From assembly GCF_051401765.1 (NCBI RefSeq), contig NW_027480506.1, positions 372,001-436,000 on the forward strand: a DNA stretch of 64,000 nucleotides. Reading direction: 5' to 3'. Under the pieces are notes generated by a model. The model was not told the DNA's origin. It saw only the letters and a program-made list of their open reading frames with translations, and made no database searches. Shown here one piece after another: positions 1 through 11,432 of the stretch. Within the stretch, counting starts at the first letter, position 1. Each line of letters starts with the position of its first letter. This DNA is from Calliopsis andreniformis (taxonomy: Eukaryota; Arthropoda; Insecta; Hymenoptera; Andrenidae). The translations under genes were made by a program, and so were the position numbers.

Positions 1-15
1 AGTGTTGAGGGTTGA

Positions 16-150
16 ATGATGAGAATTGATGTTTGTGGATAGAGATTTGAAGATTGCAGATTGAGTATTGAGTATTGAAAACTGTGAATTCATGATATTC
101 TATTGAGGATTGAGGATTGACAACTGATTGTTGAGGACTGAGGGCTGAAG
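16..150 (+). repeat. 135-bp core, type A (copy 1)
   Basis: Reference copy of subtype A1a, with GAATTCATGATATTC in the centre and GACAACTG downstream. The core parses into 19 heptamers plus 2 bases, starting (G/A)TGATGA-GAATTGA and ending GGACTGA-GGGCTGA-AG. Matches 7,574 and 11,298. Its left flank begins at base 1, so the block is cut by the window edge. Confidence 0.93.
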
Positions 151-371
151 CTTGAGGATTCAGGATTGAGGACTCAGGATTGAGGTTTGAGGAGAGAGGA
201 TTCAGGATTGAGGATTGAGGATTGAGGATTGAGGATTGAGGATTGATGATTGAGGATTGAAGATAGAGGATTGGCTGTTGGGGATTGAACATTGAGTATT
301 GAGGATTGAGGATTGAGGATCGAGATTGAAGGTTAAATATTGATGAATGAAGATTGAGGATTGAGGATTGA

Positions 372-428
372 GGGTTGTGGATTGAGGACGAGGACTGAGG
401 GTTGAGTGTTGATGCCTGATGTCTGAGG
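372..428 (+). repeat. Module M1, exemplar (GGATTGAGGACGAGGACTGA)
   Basis: A second non-generic landmark: GGTTGTGGATTGAGGACG, then AGGACTGAGGGTTGA, then a TGATG or TATG-containing unit and GTCTGAGG. Related copies start near 735, 2,783, 3,078, 3,881, 4,893, 5,717, 7,197, 7,930, 8,287, 10,919, 11,653, 12,009, 12,668, 14,319, 15,072 and 17,965, all in domain 1. In domain 2 a relative reads GAGTGTTGACGATTGAGG, then ACGAGGACTGACGG (for example near 20,330, 34,064 and 59,180). Confidence 0.8.
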
Positions 429-1126
429 ATTGAGGATTGAGGATTGCGAACTGAGGATTGAGGATTGAGGATTGAAGATTGAGGATTGGGTACTGAGGAT
501 TGAAGAATGAGGATTGAAGAATGAGTATTGGGGATTGAGTATTGAGGATTGAGGATTGAAGATTGAGTATTGAGGATTGAATATTGAGGATTGAGGATTG
601 AGGATTGAGGATTGAGGATTGAGGATTGAAGACTGAGTATTGAGGATTGAAGATTGAGGATTGAGGTTTGAGGATTGAGAAATTGAGGATTGAAGATTGA
701 GGATGGAGGATTGAGGATTGAGGATTGAGGATTGAGGGTTGTGGATTGAGGACGAGGACTGAGGGTTGAATATTTATGTTTGAGGTCTGAGGATTGAGGA
801 TTGAGGATTGAGAATTGAGGATTGAGGATTGAGGATTGAAGATTGAGGATTGGGTATTGAGGATTGAGGATTGAGGATTGAAGATTGAGGATAGGGTATT
901 GAGGATTGAAGAATGATGATTGAGGATTAAGGATTGAGGATTGAGGATTGAATATTGAGTATTGAGGATTGAAGATCGACTATTGGGGGTTGCGAATTGA
1001 GGATTGAGGGTTGAGGATTGAGGATTGAGGATTGATAACTGAGGATTGAAGGTTGATGATTGTCGATTGAGTATTGAGGATTGAGGCTTGAATATTGAGG
1101 ATTGGGGACTGAGTGTTGAGGGTTGA

Positions 1127-1261
1127 GTGATGAGAATTGATGTTTGTGGATAGAGATTTGAAGATTGCAGGTTGAGTATTGAGTATTGAAAACTCTGAAT
1201 TCATGATGTTCTATTGAGGATTGAGGATGGACCACTGATTGTTGAGGACTGAGGGCTGAAG
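1127..1261 (+). repeat. 135-bp core, type A (copy 2)
   Basis: Subtype A1b: AACTCTGAATTCATGATGTTC and GGATGGACCACTG. Same subtype as 8,678, 9,537 and 12,402. It lies 321 bp before the next core. Confidence 0.93.
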
Positions 1262-1447
1262 ATTGAGGATTCAGGATTGAGGATTCAGGATTGAGGTTTG
1301 AGGACTGAGGATCGAGGATTGAGGATTGAGTATTGAGGATTGAGGATTGAGGATTGAGGATTGCGTATTGAAGATTCAGTATTGAGAATTGAAGATTCAG
1401 AATTGAGGATGAGGATTGAACGTTGAGTACTGAGTGTTGAGGGTTGA

Positions 1448-1582
1448 GTGATGAGAATTTATGATTCTGGATAGAGATTTGAAGATTGCAGATTGAGTAC
1501 TGAGCATTGAAAACTGTGAATTGAGGATATTCTATTGAGGATTGAGGATTGACAACTGAATGTTGAGGACTGAGGGCTGAAG
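1448..1582 (+). repeat. 135-bp core, type A (copy 3)
   Basis: Subtype A2: GAATTTATGATTCTGG in place of the usual GAATTGATGTTTGTGG, with CAACTGAATG downstream. Same subtype as 8,999, 9,858 and 15,798. Confidence 0.93.
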
Positions 1583-2041
1583 ATTGAGGATTCAGGATTG
1601 AGGATTCGGGATTGACGTTTGAGGACTGAGGATTGAGGATTGAAGATTGAGTATTGAGGATTGAAGATTGAGGATTGTGGATTGTCGATTAAGGATTGCG
1701 GATGAGGGCTGAGGGTTGAGGATTGAGGTTTGAGGACTGAGGACTGAGGATTGAAGATTGAGAATTGAGGATTGAGTATTGAGGATTGAAGATTGCGGAT
1801 TGGGTATTGAGGATTGAAGAATGAGGATTGAGGATTGAGGATTGAGGATTGAGGATTGAAGATTGAGTATTGAGCATTGAAGCCTGACGTTTGAGGATTG
1901 AGGATTGAGGATTGAGGATTGAGGATGGAGGATTGAAGATTGAGTATTGAGGATTGAAGATTGAGGGTCAAGGATTGAGTATTGAGGATTGAGGATTGAG
2001 GATTGAAGATTGAGGATTGCGGACTGAGTGTTGAGTGTTGA

Positions 2042-2176
2042 GTGATGAGAATTGATGATTGTGGATAGAGATTTGAAGATTGGAGATTGTGTATTGAGTA
2101 TTGAAAGCTGTGAATTGATGATATTCTATTGAGGATTGAGGATTGACAACTGATTGTTGAGGACTGAGGTCTGAAG
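2042..2176 (+). repeat. 135-bp core, type A (copy 4)
   Basis: Subtype A3: GATGATTGTGG, GATTGTGTATTGAG and GAAAGCTGTG; ends GGTCTGAAG. Same subtype as 10,452 and 16,630. Confidence 0.92.
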
Positions 2177-2454
2177 ATTGCGGATTCAGGATTGAGGAAT
2201 CAGGTTTGAGGTTTGAGGACTGAGGATTGAGGATAGATGATTGAGGATAGATGATTGAGGATTGAGGATTGAGGATTGAGGATTGAAGATTGAGGATAGG
2301 GTATTGAGGATTGAAGAATGATGATTGAGGATTGAGGATTGAGGATTGAGGATTGAGGATTGAGTATTGAGGATTGAAGGTTGATGATTGTGGATTGAGT
2401 ATTGAGGATTGAGGCTTGAATATTGAGGATTGGGAACTGAGTGTTGAGGTTTGA

Positions 2455-2589
2455 GTGTTGAGAATTGATGTTTGTGGATAGAGATTTGAAGATTGCAGGC
2501 TGAGTATTGAGTATTGAAAGCTCTGAAATCATGATATTCTATTGAGGATTGAGGATGGACCACTGATTGTTGAGGACTGAGGTCTGAAG
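2455..2589 (+). repeat. 135-bp core, type A (copy 5)
   Basis: Begins GTGTTGAGAATTG instead of GTGATGAGAATTG and has GAAAGCTCTGAAATC in the centre. It combines features of A1b (GGACCACTG) and A3 (GAAAGCT). Confidence 0.9.
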
Positions 2590-3390
2590 ATTGAGGATTC
2601 AGGATTGAGGATTCAGGATTGAGGTTTGAGGCCTTAGGATTGAGGATTGAGGATTGAGGATTGAAGATTGAGGATTGGGGATTGAGGAATCAGGTTTGAG
2701 GTTTGAGGACTGATGATTGAGTATTGATGATTGAGGATTGAGGATTGAGGATTGAAAATTGAGGATTGAGGATTGAGGATTGAGGGTTGTGGATTGAGGA
2801 CGAGGACTGAGGGTTGAGTGTTGATGCCTGAGGTCTGAGGATTGAGGATTGAAGATTGAGGATTGGGTATTGAGGATTGAAGAATGAGGATTGAAGAGTG
2901 AGGATTGGGGTTTGAGTATTGAGTATTGAGGATTGAATATTGAGGATTGAGGATTGAGGATTGAGGTTTAAGGATTGAAGATTGAGTATTGAGGATTGAA
3001 GATTGAGGATTGAGGATTGAGGATTGAGAAATTGAGGATTGAAGGTTGAGGATTGAGGATTGAGGATTGAGGATTGAGGGTTGTGGATTGAGGACGAGGA
3101 CTGAGGGTTGAATATTTATGTTTGAGGTCTGAGGATTGAGGATTGAGGATTGAGAATTGAGGATTGAGGATTGAGGATTGAAGATTGAGGATTGGGTATT
3201 GAGGATTGAAGATTGAGGATTGAGGATTGAGGATTGAGTATTGAGGATTGAGTACTGAAGATTGAGTATTGATGACTGAGGATTGAGGACTGAGCATTGA
3301 AGATTGAGTATTGAGGATTGAGGATTGGGGATTGAGGATTGAGAATTGAGGATGGAGGATGAGGGCTGAGTGTTGAGGATTGAGGTTTGA

Positions 3391-3469
3391 GTATTGAAAA
3401 CTGTGAATTGATGATATTCTATTGAGGATTGAGGATTGACAACTGATTGTCAAGGACTGAGGGCTGAAG
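3391..3469 (+). repeat. Partial core, 3' part only
   Basis: Starts at the ninth core heptamer (GTATTGA-AAACTGT) and runs to the normal end. The first eight heptamers are replaced by generic array. ACTGATTGTCAAGGACTG is a local variant of the usual GTTGAGGACTG. Confidence 0.85.
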
Positions 3470-3579
3470 CTTGAGGATTCAGGATTGAGGATTCAGGTTT
3501 GAGGTTTGAGGACTGAGGATTGAGGATTGAGGATTGAGGATTGAGTATTGAAGATTGAGGACTGAGTGCTGAGGGTGGA

Positions 3580-3714
3580 GTGATGAGAATTGATGTTTGT
3601 GGATTGAGATTTGAAGATTGAAGAATGGGGATCGAGTATTGAAAACTGTGAATTGAGGATATTCTATTGAGGTTTGAGGATTGACAATTGATTGTTGAGG
3701 ACTGAGGGCTGAAG
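3580..3714 (+). repeat. 135-bp core, type A (copy 6)
   Basis: A diverged copy: GTGGATTGAGATTTG replaces GTGGATAGAGATTTG, and the middle reads GAAGAATGGGGATCGAG where others have GCAGATTGAGTATTGAG. The length is still 135 bp. Confidence 0.9.
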
Positions 3715-4160
3715 ACTGAGGATTCAGTATTGAGGTTTCGGGATTGAGGTTTGTGGACTGAGGATTGAGGGTTGAGGATTCAGGATTGAGGATTCAGGAT
3801 TGAGGGTTGATGACTGAGGATTGAGGATTGAGGATTGCGGATTGAGGATTGAGAATTGAAGATTGAGGATTGAGGATTGAGGGTTGTGGATTGAGGACGA
3901 GGACTGAGGGTTGACTATTGATGTTTGAGGTCTGAGAATTGAGGATTCAGGATTGAGGATTGAAGATTGAGGATTGGGGTTTGAGTATTGAGGATTGAGG
4001 ATTGAAGATTGAGTATTGAGGATTGAACATTGAGGATTGAGGATTGAGGATTGCGGATTGAGGATTGAAGATTGAGTATTGAGGATTGAAGATTGAGGAT
4101 TGAGGATTGAGGATTGAGAAATTGAGGATTGAAGATTGAGAATTGAGGATTGAGGATTGG

Positions 4161-4246
4161 GTATCGAGTAATGAAAACTGTGTATTGATGATATTAAATT
4201 GAGGATTGAGGATTGACAACTGATTGTAGAGGACTGAGGGCTGAAG
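4161..4246 (+). repeat. Partial core, 3' part, copy a
   Basis: Starts at core heptamer 8 (GTATCGAGTAATGAAAACTG) and reaches the normal end through GATATTAAATTG, a change from GATATTCTATTG. The same truncation and changes recur at 18,224-18,309, so the truncation predates the duplication of this block. Confidence 0.85.
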
Positions 4247-4468
4247 ATTGAGAATACAGGATCGAGGATTCAGGATTGAGGTCTGAGGACTGAGGATTAG
4301 GGTTGAGGGTTGAAGATTGAGTATTGATGATTGAAGATGGGAGGACTGAGGATTGAGGGTTGAGGGTTGAGGACGAGGGCTGACGGTTGAGGATTGAGGT
4401 TTGAGGATTGTGGATTGAGGATTGAGAATGAGGGCAGAGGGTTGAGGATTGAGGTTTGAGTATAGAAT

Positions 4469-4493
4469 CCTGAGAATTCAGGATATTCTATTG
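4469..4493 (+). repeat. Core remnant with short inverted repeat
   Basis: CCTGAGAATTCAGG (arms CCTGA/TCAGG, four-base spacer) overlaps GGATATTCTATTG from the core centre. No other core parts flank it. Duplicated at 18,532-18,556. Confidence 0.75.
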
Positions 4494-5319
4494 AGTATTG
4501 AGAATTGAAGATTGATGGTTGAGTATTGAGGATCGAGGATTGAGGTTTGAGGGTTGAGTATTGAAGATTGAGGATTGATGATTGAAGATTGATGATTGAG
4601 GATTGAGGATTGAGGATTGAGGATTGACGATTGAGTATTGAGAATGGAGAATTGAAGATTGAGGATTGAGGATTGGGGATTGAGGATTGAGTATAGAGGA
4701 TTGAGGATTGAGGATTGAGGATTGGCGATTGAAGATTGGGTATTGATGATTGAAGATTGAGGATTGAGGATTGATGGTTGAGGTTTGAGGACGAGGTCTT
4801 ACGGTTGAGGATTGAGGTTTGCGGATTGAGGATTGAGGATTGAGGACCGAAGATTGAATATTGATGGTTGAAGATTGAGGATTCATTATTGATGGTTGTG
4901 GATTGAGGACGAGGACTGAGGGTTGAGTATTGCTGCTTGAGGTCTGAGGATTGAGGATTGAGGATTGAGAATTGAGGATTGAGGATTGAGGATAGAAGAT
5001 TGAGGATTGGGTATTGAGGATTGAAGAATGAGGATTGAGGAATGAGGATTGAGGATTGAGGATTGAAGATTGAGGATTGGGGATTGAGGATTGACGAATG
5101 AGGATTCAGTATTGAGGATTGAGAATTGAGGATCGTTTATTGAAGATTGAGTATTGAGGATTGAAGATTGAGGATTGAGGATTGAGGATTGAGGATTGAG
5201 GATGAGGGCTGACGGTTGAGGGTAGAGGGTTGAGGACTGAGGACAGAGGATTGAGGATTGAGAATTGAGGATTGAGGATTGAGGATTGAAGTTTGAGGAT
5301 TGAGGACTGAGGATTAAGG

Positions 5320-5620
5320 ATTGAGGATTGAAGGTTCAGTATTGAAGATTGAAGATTGAGAATTGAGGATTGAGGATTGAACATTGAGGACTGAGTGTTG
5401 AGGATTGAGTGATGAGAATTGATGCTTGTGGATAGAGATTTGAAAATTGCAGATTGATTATTGAGTATTGAAAACTGTGAATTGATGATATTCTATTGAG
5501 GTTTGAGAATTGACAACTGATTGTTGAGGACCGAGGTCTGAAGATTGAGGATTCAGGATTGAGGATACAGGTTTGAGGTTCGAGGACAGAGGATTGAGGA
5601 TTGAGGATTGAGGATTGAGG
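5320..5620 (+). repeat. Block H3, copy a
   Basis: GAAGGTTCAGTATTG followed by the core at 5,409 and GGATACAGG. Matches 17,526-17,826 at offset 12,206 bp. Here it follows H2. Confidence 0.8.
5409..5543 (+). repeat. 135-bp core, type A (copy 7)
   Basis: Carries GATGCTTGTGG, GAAAATTGCAGATTGATTATTG and GAGGTTTGAGAATTGAC. It shares these with 17,615 and no other core. Confidence 0.92.
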
Positions 5621-6727
5621 ATTGAGGATTGAGGATTGAGGATAGAGGATTGAGGATTGAGGATTGAGGACTGAAGATTGAATATTGATGATTGAAGATT
5701 GAGGATTGAGTATTGATGGTTGTGGATTGAGGACCAGGTCTGAGGGTTGAGTATTGCTGTTTGAGGTCTAAGGATTGAGGATTTAGGATTGAGAATTGAG
5801 GATTGAGGATTGAGGATTGAAGATTGTGTATTGGGTATTGAGTATTGAAGAATGAGGATTGAGGATTGAGGATTGAGGATTGAGGATTGAAGACTGAGTA
5901 TTGAGGATTGAAGATTGAGGATTGAGGATTGAGGATTGAGGATTGAGGATTGAGGATTGAGGATTGAGGATTGGGTATTGAGGATTGAAGAATGAGGATT
6001 GAGGATTGAGTATTGAGGATTGAGGATTGAGGATTGAGGATTGAGGATTGAGGATTGAGTATTGAATATTGAGTATTGAGGATTGAATATTGAGGATTGA
6101 GGATTGAGGGATGAGGATTCAGGACGAGGACTGACGGTTGAGGATTGAGGTTTGAGGATTGAGGATTGAGGATTGAGGATTGAGGATTGAGGATTGAGGA
6201 TTGAATATTGAGTATTGAGGATTGAATATTGAGGATTGAGGATTGAGGGATGAGGATTCAGGACGAGGACTGACGGTTGAGGATTGAGGTATGAGGATTG
6301 AGGATTGAGGATTGAGGACTGAGGATTGGGGATTGAGGATTGAACATTGAGGATTGAAGATTGAGGACTGGGGATTGGGGATTGAACATTGTGGATTAAG
6401 GATTGAGGTTTGGGGATTGAGGATCTAGGATTGGAGATTGATTATTGAGGATTGAAGATTGAGGATTGAGGATTGAGGATTGAGAATTGAGAATTGAGTG
6501 TGAGGACTGAGTGTTGAGGATTGAGGTTTGAGGAACGAGGATTGAGGATTGAGGATTGAGGACTGAGGATTGACGATTGAGTATTGAAGATTGAGGATTG
6601 ATTACTGAGGATTGAGGATTGAGGATTGAGGATTGAGGATTGAGGATTGAAGATTCAGTATTGAGGATTGAAGATTGAGAATTGAGGATTGAGTGTTGAA
6701 CATTGAGGACTGAGCGTCCAGGGTTGA

Positions 6728-6862
6728 GTGATGAGAATTGATGTTTCTGGACAGAGATTCGACGATTGCAGATTGAGTATTGAGAAATGAAAACTGTGAA
6801 TTGATGATATTCTATAGAGGATTGAGGATTGACAACTGATTGTAGAGGACTGAGGGCTGAAG
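6728..6862 (+). repeat. 135-bp core, type A with type B-like flank (copy 8)
   Basis: The left flank has GAACATTGAGGACTGAGCGTCCAGGG, very close to the type B flank otherwise confined to 20 kb onward, given here only as the landmark CTGAGCGTCCAG. The body has GTTTCTGGACAGAGATTCGACG. It is a possible link between domains. Confidence 0.88.
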
Positions 6863-7573
6863 ATTGAGGATCCAGGGTCGAGGAATCAGGATTGAGGTTT
6901 GAGGACTGAGGATTGAGGTTTGATGATTGAGGAGTGAGGATTGAGGATTGAGGATTGAGGATTGAAGACTGAGTATTGGGTATTGCGGATTGAACATTGA
7001 GGATTGGGAATTGAGGATTGATGGTTGAGGACTGAGGGCTGAAGGTTGAGTTTTCAGGATTGAGGATTCAGGATTGAGGGTTGAGGACTGAGGATTGAGG
7101 ATTGAGGATTGCGGATTGATGGTTCAGGACTGAGGATTGAGGATTGAGGATTGCGGATTAAGGATTGAGTATTGAAGATTGAGGATTGAGGATTGAGGGT
7201 TGTGGATTGAGGACGAGGACTGAGGGTTGAGTATTGATGTTTGAGGTCTGGGGATTGAGGGTTGAGGATAGAGAATTGAGGATTGATGATTGAGGATTGA
7301 AGATTGAGGATTGGGTATTGAGGATTGAAGACTGAGGATTGAGGATTGAGGATTGAGGATTGAGGATTGAAGATTGAGTATTGAGCATTGTAGCCTGACG
7401 ATTGAGGATTGAGGATTGAGGATTGAGGATTGAGGATGGAGGATTGAAGATTGAGTATTGAGGATTGAAGATTGAGGATCGAGGATTGAGGATTGAGGAT
7501 TGAGGATTGAATATTGAGGATTGAGGATTGAGGATTGAATATTGAGGATTGGGGACTGAGTGTTGAGGGTTGA

Positions 7574-7708
7574 ATGATGAGAATTGATGTTTGTGGATAG
7601 AGATTTGAAGATTGCAGATTGAGTATTGAGTATTGAAAACTGTGAATTCATGATATTCTATTGAGGATTGAGGATTGACAACTGATTGTTGAGGACTGAG
7701 GGCTGAAG
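7574..7708 (+). repeat. 135-bp core, type A1a (copy 9)
   Basis: Matches the core at 16 in subtype and flanks, including the GGAGAGAGGATTCAGG landmark about 40 bp downstream. First core of the second copy of the triplicated block. Confidence 0.93.
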
Positions 7709-8677
7709 CTTGAGGATTCAGGATTGAGGACTCAGGATTGAGGTTTGAGGAGAGAGGATTCAGGATTGAGGATTGAGGATTGAGGATTGAGGATTGTGGA
7801 TTGAGGATTGAGGATTGAAGATAGAGCATTGGCTGTTGGGGATTGAACATTGAGTATTGAGGATTGAGGATTGAGGATCGAGATTGAAGGTTAAATATTG
7901 ATGAATGAAGATTGAGGATTGAGGATTGAGGGTTGTGGATTGAGGACGAGGACTGAGGGTTGAGTGTTGATGCCTGATGTCTGAGGATTGAGGATTGAGG
8001 ATTGCGAACTGAGGATTGAGGATTGAGGATTGAAGATTGAGGATTGGGTATTGAGGATTGAAGAATGAGGATTGAAGAATGAGTATTGGGGATTGAGTAT
8101 TGAGGATTGAGGATTGAAGATTGAGTATTGAGGATTGAATATTGAGGATTGAGGATTGAGGATTGAGGATTGAGGATTGAGGATTGAAGATTGAGTATTG
8201 AGGATTGAAGATTGAGGATTGAGGTTTGAGGATTGAGAAATTGAGGATTGAAGATTGAGGATGGAGGATTGAGGATTGAGGATTGAGGGTTGTGGATTGA
8301 GGACGAGGACTGAGGGTTGAATATTTATGTTTGAGGTCTGAGGATTGAGGATTGAGGATTGAGAATTGAGGATTGAGGATTGAGGATTGAAGATTGAGGA
8401 TTGGGTATTGAGGATTGAGGATTGAGGATTGAAGATTGAGGATAGGGTATTGAGGATTGAAGAATGATGATTGAGGATTAAGGATTGAGGATTGAGGATT
8501 GAATATTGAGTATTGAGGATTGAAGATCGACTATTGGGGGTTGCGAATTGAGGATTGAGGGTTGAGGATTGAGGATTGAGGATTGATAACTGAGGATTGA
8601 AGGTTGATGATTGTGGATTGAGTATTGAGGATTGAGGCTTGAATATTGAGGATTGGGGACTGAGTGTTGAGGGTTGA

Positions 8678-8812
8678 GTGATGAGAATTGATGTTTGTGG
8701 ATAGAGATTTGAAGATTGCAGGTTGAGTATTGAGTATTGAAAACTCTGAATTCATGATGTTCTATTGAGGATTGAGGATGGACCACTGATTGTTGAGGAC
8801 TGAGGGCTGAAG
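8678..8812 (+). repeat. 135-bp core, type A1b (copy 10)
   Basis: Counterpart of 1,127, offset 7,551 bp. Also repeated 859 bp downstream at 9,537. Confidence 0.93.
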
Positions 8813-8998
8813 ATTGAGGATTCAGGTTTGAGGATTCAGGATTGAGGTTTGAGGACTGCGGATCGAGGATTGAGGATTGAGTATTGAGGATTGAGGATTG
8901 AGGATTGAGGATTGCGTATTGAAGATTCAGTATTGAGAATTGAAGATTCAGAATTGAGGATGAGGATTGAACGTTGAGTACTGAGTGTTGAGGGTTGA

Positions 8999-9133
8999 GT
9001 GATGAGAATTTATGATTCTGGATAGAGATTTGAAGATTGCAGATTGAGTACTGAGCATTGAAAACTGTGAATTGAGGATATTCTATTGAGGATTGAGGAT
9101 TGACAACTGAATGTTGAGGACTGAGGGCTGATG
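8999..9133 (+). repeat. 135-bp core, type A2 (copy 11)
   Basis: Counterpart of 1,448, again 321 bp after its A1b partner. Ends GGGCTGATG rather than GGGCTGAAG. Confidence 0.93.
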
Positions 9134-9536
9134 ATTGAGGATTCAGGATTGAGGATTCGGGATTGACGTTTGAGGACTGAGGATTGAGGATTGAAGATTG
9201 AGTATTGAGGATTGAAGATTGAGGATTGTGGATTGTCGATTAAGGATTGGGGATGAGGGCTGAGGGTTGAGTATTGAGGATTGAGGATTGAAGATTGAGG
9301 ATAGGGTATTGAGGATTGAAGAATGATGATTGAGGATTAAGGATTGAGGATTGAGGATTGAATATTGAGTATTGAGGATTGAAGATCGACTATTGGGGGT
9401 TGCGAATTGAGGATTGAGGGTTGAGGATTGAGGATTGAGGATTGATAACTGAGGATTGAAGGTTGATGATTGTGGATTGAGTATTGAGGATTGAGGCTTG
9501 AATATTGAGGATTGGGGACTGAGTGTTGAGGGTTGA

Positions 9537-9671
9537 GTGATGAGAATTGATGTTTGTGGATAGAGATTTGAAGATTGCAGGTTGAGTATTGAGTATTGAA
9601 AACTCTGAATTCATGATGTTCTATTGAGGATTGAGGATGGACCACTGATTGTTGAGGACTGAGGGCTGAAG
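9537..9671 (+). repeat. 135-bp core, type A1b (copy 12)
   Basis: Second copy from the 859-bp tandem duplication; same subtype as 8,678. Confidence 0.93.
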
Positions 9672-9857
9672 ATTGAGGATTCAGGTTTGCGGATTCAGGA
9701 TTGAGGTTTGAGGACTGAGGATCGAGGATTGAGGATTGAGTATTGAGGATTGAGGATTGAGGATTGAGGATTGCGTATTGAAGATTCAGTATTGAGAATT
9801 GAAGATTCAGAATTGAGGATGAGGATTGAACGTTGAGTACTGAGTGTTGAGGGTTGA

Positions 9858-9992
9858 GTGATGAGAATTTTTGATTCTGGATAGAGATTTGAAGATTGCA
9901 GATTGAGTACTCAGCATTGAAAACTGTGAATTGAGGATATTCTATTGAGGATTGAGGATTGACAACTGAATGTTGAGGACTGAGGGCTGATG
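9858..9992 (+). repeat. 135-bp core, type A2 (copy 13)
   Basis: Partner of 8,999 in the 859-bp duplication. Differs by GAATTTTTGATTCTGG near the start and GAGTACTCAGC in the middle. Confidence 0.92.
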
Positions 9993-10451
9993 ATTGAGGA
10001 TTCAGGATTGAGGATTCGGGATTGATGTTTGAGGACTGAGGATTGAGGATTGAAGATTGAGTATTGAGGATTGAAGATTGAGGATTGTGGATTGTCGATT
10101 AAGGATTGGGGATGAGGGCTGGGGGTTGAGGATTGAGGTTTGAGGACTGAGGACTGAGGATTGAAGACTGAGAATTGAGGATTGAGTATTGAGGATTGAA
10201 GATTGCGGATTGGGTATTGAGGATTGAAGAATGAGGATTGAGGATTGAGGATTGAGGATTGAGGGTTGAAGATTGAGTATTGAGCATTGAAGCCTGACGT
10301 TTGAGGATTGAGGATTGAGGATTGAGGATTGAGGATGGAGGATTGAAGATTGAGTATTGAGGATTGAAGATTGAGTGTCGAGGATTGAGTATTGAGGATT
10401 GAGGATTGAGGATTGAAGATTGAGGATTGCGGACTGAGTGTTGAGTGTTGA

Positions 10452-10586
10452 ATGATGAGAATTGATGATTGTGGATAGAGATTTGAAGATTGCAGATTGT
10501 GTATTGAGTATTGAAAGCTGTGAATTGATGATATTCTATTGAGGATTGAGGATTGACAACTGATTGTAGAGGACTGAGGGCTGAAG
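10452..10586 (+). repeat. 135-bp core, type A3 (copy 14)
   Basis: The first half matches 2,042. The end has GATTGTAGAGGACTG as at 6,728, and the following sequence matches that after 6,862. This copy therefore carries the left junction of the 3,724-bp duplication. Confidence 0.92.
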
Positions 10587-11297
10587 ATTGAGGATCCAGG
10601 GTCGAGGAATCAGGATTGAGGTTTGAGGACTGAGGATTGAGGTTTGATGATTGAGGATTGAGGATTGAGGATTGAGGATTGAGGATTGAAGACTGAGTAT
10701 TGGGTATTGCGGATTGAACATTGAGGATTGGGAATTGAGGATTGATGGTTGAGGACTGAGGGCTGAAGGTTGAGTTTTCAGGATTGAGGATTCAGGATTG
10801 AGGGTTGAGGACTGAGGATTGAGGATTGAGGATTGCGGATTGATGGTTCAGGACTGAGGATTGAGGATTGAGGATTGCGGATTAAGGATTGAGTATTGAA
10901 GATTGAGGATTGAGGATTGAGGGTTGTGGATTGAGGACGAGGACTGAGGTTTGAGTATTGGTGTTTGAGGTCTGGGGATTGAGGGTTGAGGATTGAGAAT
11001 TGAGGATTGATGATTGAGGATTGAAGATTGAGGATTGGGTATTGAGGATTGAAGACTGAGGATTGAGGATTGAGGATTGAGGATTGAGGATTGAAGATTG
11101 AGTATTGAGCATTGTAGTCTGACGATTGAGGATTGAGGATTGAGGATTGAGGATTGAGGATGGAGGATTGAAGATTGAGTATTGAGGATTGAAGATTGAG
11201 GATCGAGGATTGAGGATTGAGGATTGAGGATTGAATATTGAGGATTGAGGATTGAGGATTGAATATTGAGGATTGGGGACTGAGTGTTGAGGGTTGA

Positions 11298-11432
11298 ATG
11301 ATGAGAATTGATGTTTGTGGATAGAGATTTGAAGATTGCAGATTGAGTATTGAGTATTGAAAACTGTGAATTCATGATATTCTATTGAGGATTGAGGATT
11401 GACAACTGATTGTTGAGGACTGAGGGCTGAAG
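11298..11432 (+). repeat. 135-bp core, type A1a (copy 15)
   Basis: Exactly 3,724 bp (532 heptamers) after the core at 7,574, with the same flanks. Confidence 0.93.

Larger units (their letters stand above)
1..1715 (+). repeat. Higher-order block H1, copy a
   Basis: Contains cores at 16, 1,127 and 1,448 plus landmarks GGAGAGAGGATTCAGG (near 190) and TTGGCTGTTGGGG (near 271). The same order recurs at 7,559 (offset 7,551-7,558 bp) and 11,283. The left end is cut by the window. Confidence 0.85.
3851..4857 (+). repeat. Block H2, copy a
   Basis: Holds a partial core, the inverted-repeat remnant and GGTCTTACGG. Matches about 17,935-18,920 at offset 14,063-14,084 bp; the 21-bp difference equals three units. 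Confidence 0.8.
7559..9266 (+). repeat. Higher-order block H1, copy b
   Basis: Same landmarks and cores as copy a. One net heptamer is lost between the first and second core (offset falls from 7,558 to 7,551 bp). Confidence 0.85.
8412..10129 (+). repeat. 859-bp tandem duplication
   Basis: About 8,412-9,270 is repeated at 9,271-10,129. Both copies carry an A1b and an A2 core 321 bp apart and the landmarks GATCGACTATTGGGGGTTGCG and GTCGATTAAGGATTGG. The period 859 is not a multiple of 7, so the join changes heptamer register. Confidence 0.85.

Noticed and set aside
16..150. EcoRI-type GAATTC in A1 cores as a meaningful site
   Set aside because: It arises from a single change (GAATTGA to GAATTCA) in one subtype and is simply inherited through the duplications.
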